This document shows, piece by piece, positions 34,759 through 43,871 of a stretch of 64,000 bases of DNA (positions within the stretch are counted from its first letter, which is position 1; each line of letters begins with the position of its first letter). Source of the stretch: an uncultured Saprospiraceae bacterium (GTDB lineage: Bacteria; Bacteroidota; Bacteroidia; Chitinophagales; Saprospiraceae). Under the pieces are notes generated by a model that saw only the letters and a list, made by a program, of their open reading frames with translations, did not search any database and was not told the origin of the DNA. The stretch lies in contig CALMSO010000026.1 in assembly GCA_937872385.1 (NCBI GenBank), positions 1 to 64,000 of the forward strand, written 5' to 3'. Position numbers and translations under genes: made by a program.

Positions 34759-36726
34759 ATGCGACATTTATTAGACGAATTGCAAACCTTATTACAGGAT
34801 GACTCCTCGCTGGTAGTAGATGGTAAACTGCTGAAAAACAAAGTGATAGAACGCGCCCTAAACCTTGATGCAACGCTGCTGCGGCGCTTGCTGGCACATC
34901 CGGAGCTGCGGCGACACTTCTTTGCAACAGTGGATGACATCATGGTTTTTGATAAAATAAAATTTCAGCAATTTGTACAAAACAAAGCATTCCTCCCAGA
35001 TAGTTACACTGCTTTTAAAAATAAAATCGGACTTACGGTACATGATGATTATGTAACAACTTCAAAAAATGTAGTGCTCACTTGGGCATATAAAGACTGC
35101 GTACTTGAGGGCGGCCAAACGAAGGAAGACCGGCGTAGGAACGAAATTTTCTGGAACGAAACGCTGGCTGCCAAGCAAATTGATCGGTTATTGCATCCGA
35201 AAGCATTTACTGGTTTTACTAAATATAGCGCCAATGGTAAATCTACTCCAGTAGCCATCCAGCCCGGTGATAATTTTATTATAAAAGGCAATAATTTATT
35301 AGTATTACATTCACTAAAACCGGTGTATGCCAATCGTATAAAACTTATTTACATTGACCCGCCTTACAATACCGGCTCCGACGGTTTTTTATACAATGAC
35401 AACTTCAACCACTCTACGTGGCTGACTTTTATGAAAAATCGCCTCGAAATCGCTTGGGAGCTTTTAGCACCGGACGGTTGCATTTTTATTCAAATTGATG
35501 ATACGGAGTTTGCCTATCTGAAAGTTTTATGCGATGAACTCTTCGGGCGCGATCATTTCAAGGAAAATATCATATTGAAATCCAGTACCGAAAGCGGCGT
35601 GAATGCCATTAATGTCAAAAGAGGCGAGCGGCTTTTTAAAGTAAAAGAAAATATTCTTTTTTATGCAAAATCCACCTCTTTTCGATTCAAACCATTCTAT
35701 ACCAAGGCAGAATATAATACTAATTATCGCTATGAAGTAATTAAAAACGGTGAATATTACACCATTCGGGACTTAAAAAAAGCCTTTGTTGACCAGTACC
35801 GACAAGGGCGGCCAGCTGGGGCTATCTCGCGTTTTGAAATGCATAGCATCGAGCAAGAATTTATTAATTATGCACTTAACAACCCCGAAAACATTTACTC
35901 TTTAGAAAAAAACATTAAAAAAGCGGGTGAAAAATTCAGACAATTTGCCGCTGCCAATAAGGAAAAAGGCATTGTAGAAGCATATCATAACTCAGCCGGA
36001 GAGGTCGTATTGATATATGATGGCGGTGCTTTGGTGCCTTTGCGAGAGCGGATTATTTCGGAAAATGGACGTAATTACTTCGGGGTGCTGGCGGCTGATT
36101 TATGGGTGGACATCGGCACTACCGCAGCTAACGAGGGCGGCATTTCATTTAGTAATGGTAAAAAGCCCGAAAAATTATTACGTCGTATCATAGAAATGAC
36201 CACAAATGAAGGTGACATCGTGTTGGATTATCATCTCGGAAGCGGTACTACCGCAGCAGTGGCGCATAAGTTAAACCGCCGTTATATAGGCATTGAGCAA
36301 ATGGATTATGGCGAAAACGACAGCGTGGTAAGATTGCAAAATGTAATTAACGGAGATACGACGGGCATCAGCAAGAGCGTGGATTGGCGCGGTGGCGGCT
36401 CATTTATTTACATGGAATTAAAAAAGTACAATCAATTTTTTATAGAAAAAATAATGCAAGCAACAACAAATTCGGAGTTGGAAAATGTGCTCACAGAAAT
36501 GCTATCTGCCGGGTTTATTAACTATGAAGTAAATAATTTTACAACCGCAGATTATCAGCAGCACTTAGCAACCCTTAATCTCGCCGAACAAAAAAAACAC
36601 TTACTTTATTTACTGGATATGAATTATTTATACATACCTTTTTCCGAAATAGAAGATGCATCCTATCCTTTTTCGGATGAGGAAATAGCGCTAAATAAAA
36701 CATTTTACACATTACAAATTACGTAG
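34759..36726 (+). CDS. Type III restriction-modification methyltransferase (Mod)
   Basis: 655-residue adenine-N6 DNA methyltransferase that recognises the target and protects host DNA. Catalytic motif IV is DPPY at 200-203 (IDPPYNTGSDGF); the SAM-binding motif I follows at 490-498 as DYHLGSGTT, then RRYIGIEQMDYGE. The order motif IV before motif I is that of the beta class used by type III Mod proteins. The N-terminal 160 residues and the middle region (about 280-450) hold target recognition. Codon use is AT-rich (many TTA, ATA, AAT) compared with neighbours such as rpsA, suggesting transfer. The next gene begins 3 bp after its stop, then res. Confidence 0.93.
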   Translation: MRHLLDELQTLLQDDSSLVVDGKLLKNKVIERALNLDATLLRRLLAHPELRRHFFATVDDIMVFDKIKFQQFVQNKAFLPDSYTAFKNKIGLTVHDDYVTTSKNVVLTWAYKDCVLEGGQTKEDRRRNEIFWNETLAAKQIDRLLHPKAFTGFTKYSANGKSTPVAIQPGDNFIIKGNNLLVLHSLKPVYANRIKLIYIDPPYNTGSDGFLYNDNFNHSTWLTFMKNRLEIAWELLAPDGCIFIQIDDTEFAYLKVLCDELFGRDHFKENIILKSSTESGVNAINVKRGERLFKVKENILFYAKSTSFRFKPFYTKAEYNTNYRYEVIKNGEYYTIRDLKKAFVDQYRQGRPAGAISRFEMHSIEQEFINYALNNPENIYSLEKNIKKAGEKFRQFAAANKEKGIVEAYHNSAGEVVLIYDGGALVPLRERIISENGRNYFGVLAADLWVDIGTTAANEGGISFSNGKKPEKLLRRIIEMTTNEGDIVLDYHLGSGTTAAVAHKLNRRYIGIEQMDYGENDSVVRLQNVINGDTTGISKSVDWRGGGSFIYMELKKYNQFFIEKIMQATTNSELENVLTEMLSAGFINYEVNNFTTADYQQHLATLNLAEQKKHLLYLLDMNYLYIPFSEIEDASYPFSDEEIALNKTFYTLQIT

Positions 36727-36729
36727 TAA

Positions 36730-37320
36730 ATGGCAAATTATGCAAAGGACAGGGCATTTACCGATTTTATTCACCAAAATTTAGCCCTGCCCCAAATTTA
36801 CACACCACTCCACTGGGAGCCGATAGCACTTGATGCGCATCATGCCAAGTACATAGATATGATGCAAGGTATTGATTACGTTTTCCAGCATGCAGGGCAC
36901 ATCAAAACCGTACAGGAGCGGTTTCGAGAAAGTAAATACGAGCGTTATGCCGATTTTACTATCCGGTACCGGCGCGACCGCAACCCACACGCCGAGCGGC
37001 ATAAATCGGAATATTATAAGATGAAAGCAGATTTTTTTACTTACGGTATTACCAATTGCTCCAAGCATGAACTAAATAAGTGCACCGATTTTTTGAAATA
37101 TGCAGTGGTGGATTTGCGTATGGTTTATGCCCGGATAGATAGCGGCGATATCATAATTTGCAATAATAAACTACATACTTGCCGGATAGTGCATAACAAA
37201 ATAGAATGCCCAATAAACCATAATAAAGACGGCTCGTCGAGCTTTTTTCCTATTGAAATAGCCATGCTGGTGCAACTCTGGGGGCATGAACTCGTTATAA
37301 CGCAAAAAGGATTTATTTAG
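36730..37320 (+). CDS. Unknown protein inside a type III R-M locus, possible PD-(D/E)XK-like nuclease
   Basis: 196-residue soluble protein between mod (3-bp gap) and res (54-bp gap). I do not recognise a named family. What can be seen: GIDYVFQHAGHIKTVQERFR (D49, then Q62-x-R64), followed by YADFTIRYRRDR (D75) and SEYYKMKADFFTYGI. An acidic residue in one strand followed about a dozen residues later by Q/E-x-K/R in the next is the core of many PD-(D/E)XK nucleases, including restriction enzymes, so a nuclease-like fold is a reasonable guess. Tight coupling to mod argues for a role in the system. It could instead be an accessory specificity or regulatory protein. Confidence 0.7.
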   Translation: MANYAKDRAFTDFIHQNLALPQIYTPLHWEPIALDAHHAKYIDMMQGIDYVFQHAGHIKTVQERFRESKYERYADFTIRYRRDRNPHAERHKSEYYKMKADFFTYGITNCSKHELNKCTDFLKYAVVDLRMVYARIDSGDIIICNNKLHTCRIVHNKIECPINHNKDGSSSFFPIEIAMLVQLWGHELVITQKGFI

Positions 37321-37374
37321 TGAATTTCTACAAAAGCAGGTTTGTAAATATTTTCAATACAGAACTTAAAGAGC

Positions 37375-39840
37375 ATGTCTATATACCAACTGCGCGTACC
37401 AAAGGTTATTCTCGACAACCTAAACCCCCGGTTTGAGTTGCGTCCTTATCAGCTTGAGGCAATGGGGCGTTTTGTTACGCACTGGTCGGGTTATCGCCGC
37501 GAAGAGCCGCTGCAATTATTATATCATATGGCAACCGGAAGTGGTAAAACGATTGTCATGGCCGGGCTAATTATTTACTTATACCAACAAGGCTATCGCA
37601 ATTTTCTTTTCTTTGTAAATAGCACCAACATTATTGACAAAACACGGGATAATTTTCTGAATAGTGCTGCTACGAAATATCTTTTTGCCGCATCTATTTC
37701 TATCGAAGGGCAGCCCGTGCACATTCGAGAAGTATCGAATTTTCAAATTGACAATCAATTAGATATAAATATAATTTTCACCACTATTCAGGGTTTGCAC
37801 GCCCGCCTACATACGCCGAGAGAAAATAATCTGACGGCCGACGATTTTGCTAATAAAAAAATAGTACTCATCTCCGACGAAGCGCATCATATTAATGCAG
37901 AAACAAAACAAAGCGCTAAACTAAATAATGAAGAACAAGCCAAAATAATTAGTTGGGAAGGCACCGTTAATACAATTTTTCGGTCAAATCCAGCTAATAT
38001 ATTATTAGAATTTACCGCTACGGCCGATCTATCTGTGCCAGAGATTGCTTCAAAATATCAAGACAAACTCATCTTTGATTATCCGTTACGGCAGTTCCGG
38101 CGCGACGGCTATTCCAAGGAAATCAAGGTGTTACAGTCCGATTTGCCTGCCTTTGAGCGCGCTTTGCAAGCAGTACTATTGAGTCAGCATCGGCGTAAAC
38201 TTTTTGAACAGCATGGACAACGCATCAAGCCAGTTATTTTATTCAAGTCAAAAACGATTAAAGAAAGTCGAGCGTTTTTTGCAGATTTTATTTACCGAAT
38301 GAAACATTTACAGGTAAATGATTTAGAAAAAATTCAAGCAAGCGGGCAGCATACGCCGGTAGCAGATTTATTTACTTGGTTGGCGGCGGCGGGCATTGGT
38401 ATGGAGCCATTTATTATGGAATTGCAATCGGATTTTTCAGAAGACAAAATATTGATTATCAATAGTAAAGAAGAAAGTGAACAAAGCCAGTTAATCATTA
38501 ATTCCCTTGAGGATGAAGCCAATTCCTGTCGAGCAATCTTTGCGGTGGACAAGCTAAATGAAGGCTGGGACGTGCTTAATTTATTCGACATTGTACGCCT
38601 ATATGATACGCGGGATGCATCGGGCGGCCAGCCAGGCAAAACCACTATATCTGAGGCACAACTAATCGGGCGAGGTGCGCGGTATTGCCCGTTTTGTATA
38701 ACAACAGACCAGCCGCTATACCAGCGAAAATACGATACAGATATTCATCATATTATGCGATTGTGCGAAGAATTATATTATCATAGTGCGTATAATCCGC
38801 GATATATTCAGGAGCTGAACAGCGCTTTACAGGCAACCGGTTTGCTACCAAAACGCACCAAAGAAGTGCCGATAAGGCTCAAAGCCGCTTTTAAAACAAC
38901 CGACTTTTACCAGCACGCGGTGCTATGGCTAAATGAGCGACCAGCAATGCCCCAGCAAAACTTATGGCCAGGCGAACAACATTACCGTATAACACTGAAA
39001 ACCGGCCACAGCTTTACGACAAATGCCTTCGAGTCGGTGCCTGCGGATACACCGGCCTTGGCAGAGCGTACGGCGCGCCTGAATGATTTTGCAGAGCGCA
39101 TTCTTCGCAAGGCGATTAACCAAACCCCTTTTTATTATTTTGATAATTTGAAAAAATACTTACCTGCGCTACACTCCATTAGTGAGTTTATTACATCAAA
39201 ACATTATGCCGGGCAGGTGCAAGTAACATTAATCGGGCAGCCGGAGCAACTGAAGCAACTCGCGGCTAATGAGCAATTAATGGCACTCAAAGAAGTACTG
39301 ACGGCTATAGCCAATGCTATAACTAAAATGCAGCCAGAGCGCCGGGGCAGTGCAACATTTCGGGCGTACTCGCTCAAGGATCGCCTGCGCGACAAGGTGT
39401 TGCGCATAGGTATAGACGAGCACAGCGATGCGCTGCATGTTTCGGAGACAAAAAGTGATGATACAGACTGGAGCCAACGGGAATGGTATGCACTTGAGGA
39501 TAATATTGGTACTGCAATCTGGCAGTTGTTTATGCAGTCTTTTGCCATGGAATATGCATCATTACAACAAAATTATGATATTGTTTATTTAGTACCTACC
39601 AAGCATTTATTTATATGGCATAATATTGCTAATGGGAAGGCCATGCACCCCGACTTTACACTTTTTTTAGCCAATCAGCAGCAGCAATGGCAGGTCTTTA
39701 TCCATCTCGAACCGGGTCGGGCAGCGCCAGAGAAAAAAATGCTTTGGCAAACGTCCCATAACAAGACGCTGCACACCGTAGAAGCCCTTTTCTGGCCCGA
39801 AGCAGCAGCCACAACATTTGCCGCTATATTCCAACCGTAA
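37375..39840 (+). CDS. Type III restriction enzyme Res subunit (DEAD/DEAH helicase-translocase)
   Basis: 821-residue superfamily-2 ATPase. Motif Q-like ELRPYQLEAM, Walker A ATGSGKT (53-59), DEAH box at 168-171 (ISDEAHHIN), motif III FTATADLS, and motif VI LIGRGAR at 430-436. The C-terminal nuclease region has HPDFTLFL with D760, then E779 in LEPGR; type III Res proteins normally have E-x-K here, and the lysine is replaced (E-P-G, then R782). The nuclease may thus be altered or inactive. ATP-dependent movement on DNA and association with Mod are expected from the family. Somewhat shorter than EcoP15I-type Res. Confidence 0.92.
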   Translation: MSIYQLRVPKVILDNLNPRFELRPYQLEAMGRFVTHWSGYRREEPLQLLYHMATGSGKTIVMAGLIIYLYQQGYRNFLFFVNSTNIIDKTRDNFLNSAATKYLFAASISIEGQPVHIREVSNFQIDNQLDINIIFTTIQGLHARLHTPRENNLTADDFANKKIVLISDEAHHINAETKQSAKLNNEEQAKIISWEGTVNTIFRSNPANILLEFTATADLSVPEIASKYQDKLIFDYPLRQFRRDGYSKEIKVLQSDLPAFERALQAVLLSQHRRKLFEQHGQRIKPVILFKSKTIKESRAFFADFIYRMKHLQVNDLEKIQASGQHTPVADLFTWLAAAGIGMEPFIMELQSDFSEDKILIINSKEESEQSQLIINSLEDEANSCRAIFAVDKLNEGWDVLNLFDIVRLYDTRDASGGQPGKTTISEAQLIGRGARYCPFCITTDQPLYQRKYDTDIHHIMRLCEELYYHSAYNPRYIQELNSALQATGLLPKRTKEVPIRLKAAFKTTDFYQHAVLWLNERPAMPQQNLWPGEQHYRITLKTGHSFTTNAFESVPADTPALAERTARLNDFAERILRKAINQTPFYYFDNLKKYLPALHSISEFITSKHYAGQVQVTLIGQPEQLKQLAANEQLMALKEVLTAIANAITKMQPERRGSATFRAYSLKDRLRDKVLRIGIDEHSDALHVSETKSDDTDWSQREWYALEDNIGTAIWQLFMQSFAMEYASLQQNYDIVYLVPTKHLFIWHNIANGKAMHPDFTLFLANQQQQWQVFIHLEPGRAAPEKKMLWQTSHNKTLHTVEALFWPEAAATTFAAIFQP

Positions 39841-39934
39841 ATAGCCCATGCCATACAAGCTCTTCGCGCTCCATCAATCCCAAATTGCCTGCACATATTT
39901 GCCAATAAGTTTTTTATTTTCAGAATAATAGTCG

Positions 39935-39942
39935 TACCTTTG
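39935..39942 (+). promoter_or_regulatory. -7 promoter element of rpsA
   Basis: TACCTTTG matches TAnnTTTG, 42 bp before the rpsA start. A T-rich stretch lies upstream (39910-39920) at roughly the -33 position but has no clear TTG. Confidence 0.6.
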
Positions 39943-39984
39943 CCCCGCTAAAAAATTTACTAACCTTTTAAAAGCATTCTTTCA

Positions 39985-41997
39985 ATGCTCGACGAAAAAA
40001 ACTTAAACGACGACATCCAGGACAATGAAACTCCCCTGGAAGACGCACTCCCAGAAGAGGAGATTACAGAAGACATCGCCGAAGACGAGGCAATAGACAC
40101 GCCGGACGATGACATGGTAGCCGCCGTAGCAGAAACAGAAGGCGAGGAGGAAGAAGAAGAAGGCGATATTGATGAAATATTGCAAGAACAGTTTGCCGCC
40201 AGTGCACACGATGATTTCGACTGGGCTTCCAGCAGCAAGCGCGGTTATGTTTACTCTCCGGATGATGCTACCAAGTACACGACTCAGTACGAATCCACGC
40301 TAACGGCCGTATTAGAAAACGAAATTGTGACCGGACGAGTCACTTCCATCAATGATGGCGACGTGGTGTTGGATATCAATTACAAATCGGATGGTCTTGT
40401 ACCGCTTTCTGAATTCCGTGATACGCCCGATTTAACCATCGGTGACGAAGTGGAAGTATATGTAGAACAACAGGAAGACCTCCGGGGGCAGTTGGTGCTC
40501 TCGCGTCGGAAGGCAAAACTGCTGCGCGCGTGGGAACGCATTGTAGATTCTTACGAAAATGGCACTGTAATTAAAGGTACTGTAATCAGCAAGACCAAAG
40601 GTGGTTTGATTGTAGATGCAGGTGGATTAGAGACTTTCTTGCCTGGTTCACAAATTGATATCAAGCCAATTATTGATTACGATTCATACGTTGGTAAAAC
40701 AATGGAATTCAAGGTGGTGAAAGTAAATGAAACCATTAAGAATGCTGTTGTTTCGCACAAGGCCCTCATCGAAAGCGACTTAGCCGAGCAGCGCGAGCAA
40801 ATTATTGCCGGTTTGGAAAAAGGACAGGTGCTCGAGGGTTTGGTCAAAAACATTACCGATTTCGGAGCTTTCCTCGATTTGGGCGGTGTAGATGGCTTGC
40901 TGTACATCACCGATATTTCTTGGGGGCGGATCAACCATCCGAGCGAAGTGCTGCAACTCAACCAGAAAATCAACGTGGTAGTACTCGATTTCGATGAAAA
41001 CAAAAAGCGTATTTCGCTGGGTTTGAAGCAATTGCAGCCGCACCCTTGGGAAGTGCTCGACGCTACTATCCAGGAAGGCTCAGTAGTGAAAGGCAAGATT
41101 GTCAACATCGAAGATTATGGTGCATTCCTCGAAATCCAGCCCGGCATAGAAGGTTTGGTGCACGTATCGGAAGTGACCTGGAGCAATCAGCCGGTAAACG
41201 CCCGCGAATTTTTCAAACTCAATCAAGAGTACGAAGCAAAGGTAGTAACCATTGACCGCGACGATCGCAAAATGTCCTTGAGCCTCAAGCAATTGCAAGC
41301 AGACCCCTGGAGCGAAATTGAAGCGCGCTACCCACTCAACAGCCGCCATACCGGCGAGGTAAAAAACCTGACGCCATACGGTGTGTTCGTAGAATTGCAC
41401 GACGGCATTGGTGGTATGGTGCATATTTCTGACTTATCGTGGACTAAACGCTTCAACCACCCGTCGGAATTCACGAAAGTGGGTGAGAAAATTGATATCG
41501 TCATCTTAGATATTGACAAGGACAACCGGAAATTGTCGCTTGGGCACAAGCAAATTGAAGAAAACCCCTGGGATACCTTCGAAACCGTGTTCCCTGTAGG
41601 CTCCTACCACGAAGCGACCGTGCTGCGCCGCGACGACCGGGGTGCCATCGTGCAATTGCCGTATGGCTTGGAGGCTTATGCGCCCATCAAGCACATTCGC
41701 AAAGAAGACAATTCACTCGCCAATGTAGAGGAAATCCTGACGGTGAAGGTAATTGAATTCAACCGCGACGACAAGCGCATCCTCGTATCGCACCTGCGCT
41801 ACCTCGAAGATATTCGCCGCGAAGCGGATGAGGTGGTCAAGCGCGAAAAAGACGAAGAAAGACAGGCTACCCGCTCGGCTGTCAAAAAACAGCAGGAAAC
41901 GGTGGAGCGCTCTACACTCGGCGATTTGGAAGTCTTTTCCCAACTCAAGGAGCAGCTCGAAGACCAGAATACCGATAGCGACAAGGACGCTGAATAG
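39985..41997 (+). CDS. rpsA: 30S ribosomal protein S1
   Basis: Ribosomal protein that holds mRNA on the 30S subunit. The 670-residue protein has an acidic N-terminal extension (about 1-75, rich in D and E), then six S1 RNA-binding domains, starting respectively at about NEIVTGRVTSINDGD, GTVIKGTVISKTKGG, GQVLEGLVKNITDFG, GSVVKGKIVNIEDYG, NSRHTGEVKNLTPYG and GSYHEATVLRRDDRG, and a charged tail. The acidic extension is usual for Bacteroidota S1. Its codon use is that of a highly expressed gene, in contrast to the R-M genes just upstream. A strong terminator follows. Confidence 0.97.
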   Translation: MLDEKNLNDDIQDNETPLEDALPEEEITEDIAEDEAIDTPDDDMVAAVAETEGEEEEEEGDIDEILQEQFAASAHDDFDWASSSKRGYVYSPDDATKYTTQYESTLTAVLENEIVTGRVTSINDGDVVLDINYKSDGLVPLSEFRDTPDLTIGDEVEVYVEQQEDLRGQLVLSRRKAKLLRAWERIVDSYENGTVIKGTVISKTKGGLIVDAGGLETFLPGSQIDIKPIIDYDSYVGKTMEFKVVKVNETIKNAVVSHKALIESDLAEQREQIIAGLEKGQVLEGLVKNITDFGAFLDLGGVDGLLYITDISWGRINHPSEVLQLNQKINVVVLDFDENKKRISLGLKQLQPHPWEVLDATIQEGSVVKGKIVNIEDYGAFLEIQPGIEGLVHVSEVTWSNQPVNAREFFKLNQEYEAKVVTIDRDDRKMSLSLKQLQADPWSEIEARYPLNSRHTGEVKNLTPYGVFVELHDGIGGMVHISDLSWTKRFNHPSEFTKVGEKIDIVILDIDKDNRKLSLGHKQIEENPWDTFETVFPVGSYHEATVLRRDDRGAIVQLPYGLEAYAPIKHIRKEDNSLANVEEILTVKVIEFNRDDKRILVSHLRYLEDIRREADEVVKREKDEERQATRSAVKKQQETVERSTLGDLEVFSQLKEQLEDQNTDSDKDAE

Positions 41998-42022
41998 ATT
42001 CTGACCCTGATAAAATACTATT

Positions 42023-42059
42023 TGCCCCGGAGTGCCTTGGTGTACTTCGGGGCATTTTT
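42023..42059 (+). terminator. Rho-independent terminator of rpsA
   Basis: Stem tgccccg (42023-42029) / cggggca (42048-42054), extended inward by several weaker pairs, followed directly by TTTTT. It begins 25 bp after the rpsA stop. Confidence 0.9.
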
Positions 42060-42309
42060 GTAAGAAGAAAACGACGGTGAAGCGCCCACAGATTTTGCCA
42101 GCAAATTCGGCTATAAATACTGGCACTCAATTTTTTTACAAAAACTGTGCTGCATAGCTATGGCCCGACAAAGGGATTTCATTATATTTGGTGTAAACCC
42201 GAAAAAAACACTACGGCAGCTTGTAATAGAACAAAAGGCGAAGTTTCGTTTTTTATAAAAAAGACGTGCCAAAGTGAAGCAAGAGTAAGCAACTTGACAA
42301 GAATTTTTT
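42060..42309 (+). promoter_or_regulatory. Leader region of the GH3-family gene
   Basis: 250 bp without a coding frame. A forward TATATTTG (42183-42190) fits the -7 consensus and lies about 120 bp before the GH3 start; no -33 TTG at the right place. Confidence 0.4.
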
Positions 42310-43836
42310 ATGCGTAAACTCATCAATCGGGCCTTTCGCTGGTACCACCGGCAACGGTACAGAAATATCGTTCACTTCATGGAACATCCGCATGAAGTAC
42401 AATTAGCGCTCTGGAAACAACTCTTAGAAGCCACCCGCCACACCGAGTGGGGCCGCCGCTTCGACTACCGCACGATACGCAATCCGGCGACCTTTGCCGA
42501 GCGCATCCCGGTGCAAAGCTACGACGACCTGAAGCCCTACATTGAGCGCATGATGCACGGCGAAAAGGACGTGCTATGGGGCGGGCAGGTACGCTGGTTT
42601 TCCAAATCTTCGGGCACCACGAGCGACAAGAGCAAGTTCATCCCGGTCTCTACCCAAAACCTGAAAGAATGCCACATTAAAGGCTCTTGGGATACCATGA
42701 CCCTTTTTTATCATAACCGCCCCGACGCCCGCCAGTTTGAGTTGAAAAGTATGATCATGGGAGGCAGCTTAGAGCGTTTTGAGCCGCATCCAAAGACCAT
42801 GATTGGCGATGTATCAGCGGTGATGATGCAACACATGCCTTTAGTGGGGCGTCCGTTTTTTTTGCCTGACGTAAAGACGGCGCTTATCGCCGATTGGGAA
42901 GAAAAATTAGAACTGCTGGCTCAGGCCGGTGCCCGCGAACCCAATGTGGTGATGATAGGTGGCGTGCCTACTTGGACATTAGTGCTCTTTCGGCGTATCC
43001 TCGAAATCACGGGCAAGGAGCATATATTGGAAGTGTGGCCACATTTTCAGGTGTATATTCACGGCGGGGTGAGTTTTACGCCGTATAGAAAACAGTTTGA
43101 AAGCTTTTTTCCTTCAGAATCAGTAAGTTATCAGGAAATTTATAATGCTTCAGAAGGGTATTTTGCCGTTCAAAACGACTTCAGTGCCGATGACATGCTG
43201 CTGCTATTGCAAAACGGCATTTATTATGAATTTTTGCCAATGGAAGAGTGGCGTCGAGAATTTCCGCGCGCCATTCCGCTGTGGGAAGTGCAGCCCGGCA
43301 AAAACTACGCCTTAGTCATTAGCACCAACTCTGGGTTGTGGCGTTATACGCCGGGTGATACCGTACAATTTACCTCCGTTAAGCCTTATAAAATAAGGAT
43401 AACCGGGCGCACCAAGCAGTTTGTCAATGCATTTGGCGAAGAGGTAATCGTTGAAAATACCGATCGGGCGCTGGCTGAAACCTGCCGCGAATTGGACGCT
43501 ATTGTCAGTGAATATACCGTTGCGCCGATTTATTTCAAAAATCAAGACAAAGGCGGGCACGAGTGGTTGGTAGAATTTACAAAAGCACCAACCGATTTGG
43601 AGCATTTCACTACTTTATTGGATAAAAATTTGCAAAAAGTCAATTCCGACTACGAGGCCAAACGCTACCGTAGCATGGCCCTTGAGCGCCTGCGTCTGCG
43701 TACCTTGCCCAGTGGCACTTTTCACAACTGGCTGCGCTCCAAAGGTAAAATTGGGGGACAACACAAGGTGCCGCGCTTGTCCAACGACCGAGAATACATA
43801 GAGGAAATCCTCGAATTTATAGGACTCGGTGTATAA
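42310..43836 (+). CDS. GH3 auxin-responsive promoter family protein (acyl-adenylate ligase fold)
   Basis: 508-residue cytoplasmic protein of the GH3 family. In plants these enzymes adenylate acids and join them to amino acids; the bacterial substrates are unknown. The ATP-binding signature is SSGTTSDKSKFIPVS near residue 98, followed by EIYNASEGYFAVQ, where the family has the ASEG(Y/W) motif, then RYTPGDTVQFT, ITGRTKQFVNAFGEEV (hinge region), and the C-terminal domain with KNQDKGGHEWLVEF. Length is typical for bacterial GH3 proteins (about 500). No neighbour suggests its substrate. Confidence 0.93.
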   Translation: MRKLINRAFRWYHRQRYRNIVHFMEHPHEVQLALWKQLLEATRHTEWGRRFDYRTIRNPATFAERIPVQSYDDLKPYIERMMHGEKDVLWGGQVRWFSKSSGTTSDKSKFIPVSTQNLKECHIKGSWDTMTLFYHNRPDARQFELKSMIMGGSLERFEPHPKTMIGDVSAVMMQHMPLVGRPFFLPDVKTALIADWEEKLELLAQAGAREPNVVMIGGVPTWTLVLFRRILEITGKEHILEVWPHFQVYIHGGVSFTPYRKQFESFFPSESVSYQEIYNASEGYFAVQNDFSADDMLLLLQNGIYYEFLPMEEWRREFPRAIPLWEVQPGKNYALVISTNSGLWRYTPGDTVQFTSVKPYKIRITGRTKQFVNAFGEEVIVENTDRALAETCRELDAIVSEYTVAPIYFKNQDKGGHEWLVEFTKAPTDLEHFTTLLDKNLQKVNSDYEAKRYRSMALERLRLRTLPSGTFHNWLRSKGKIGGQHKVPRLSNDREYIEEILEFIGLGV

Positions 43837-43871
43837 TATCCTGCCCCATAGCGGTAAGAATCCACTTCCAG

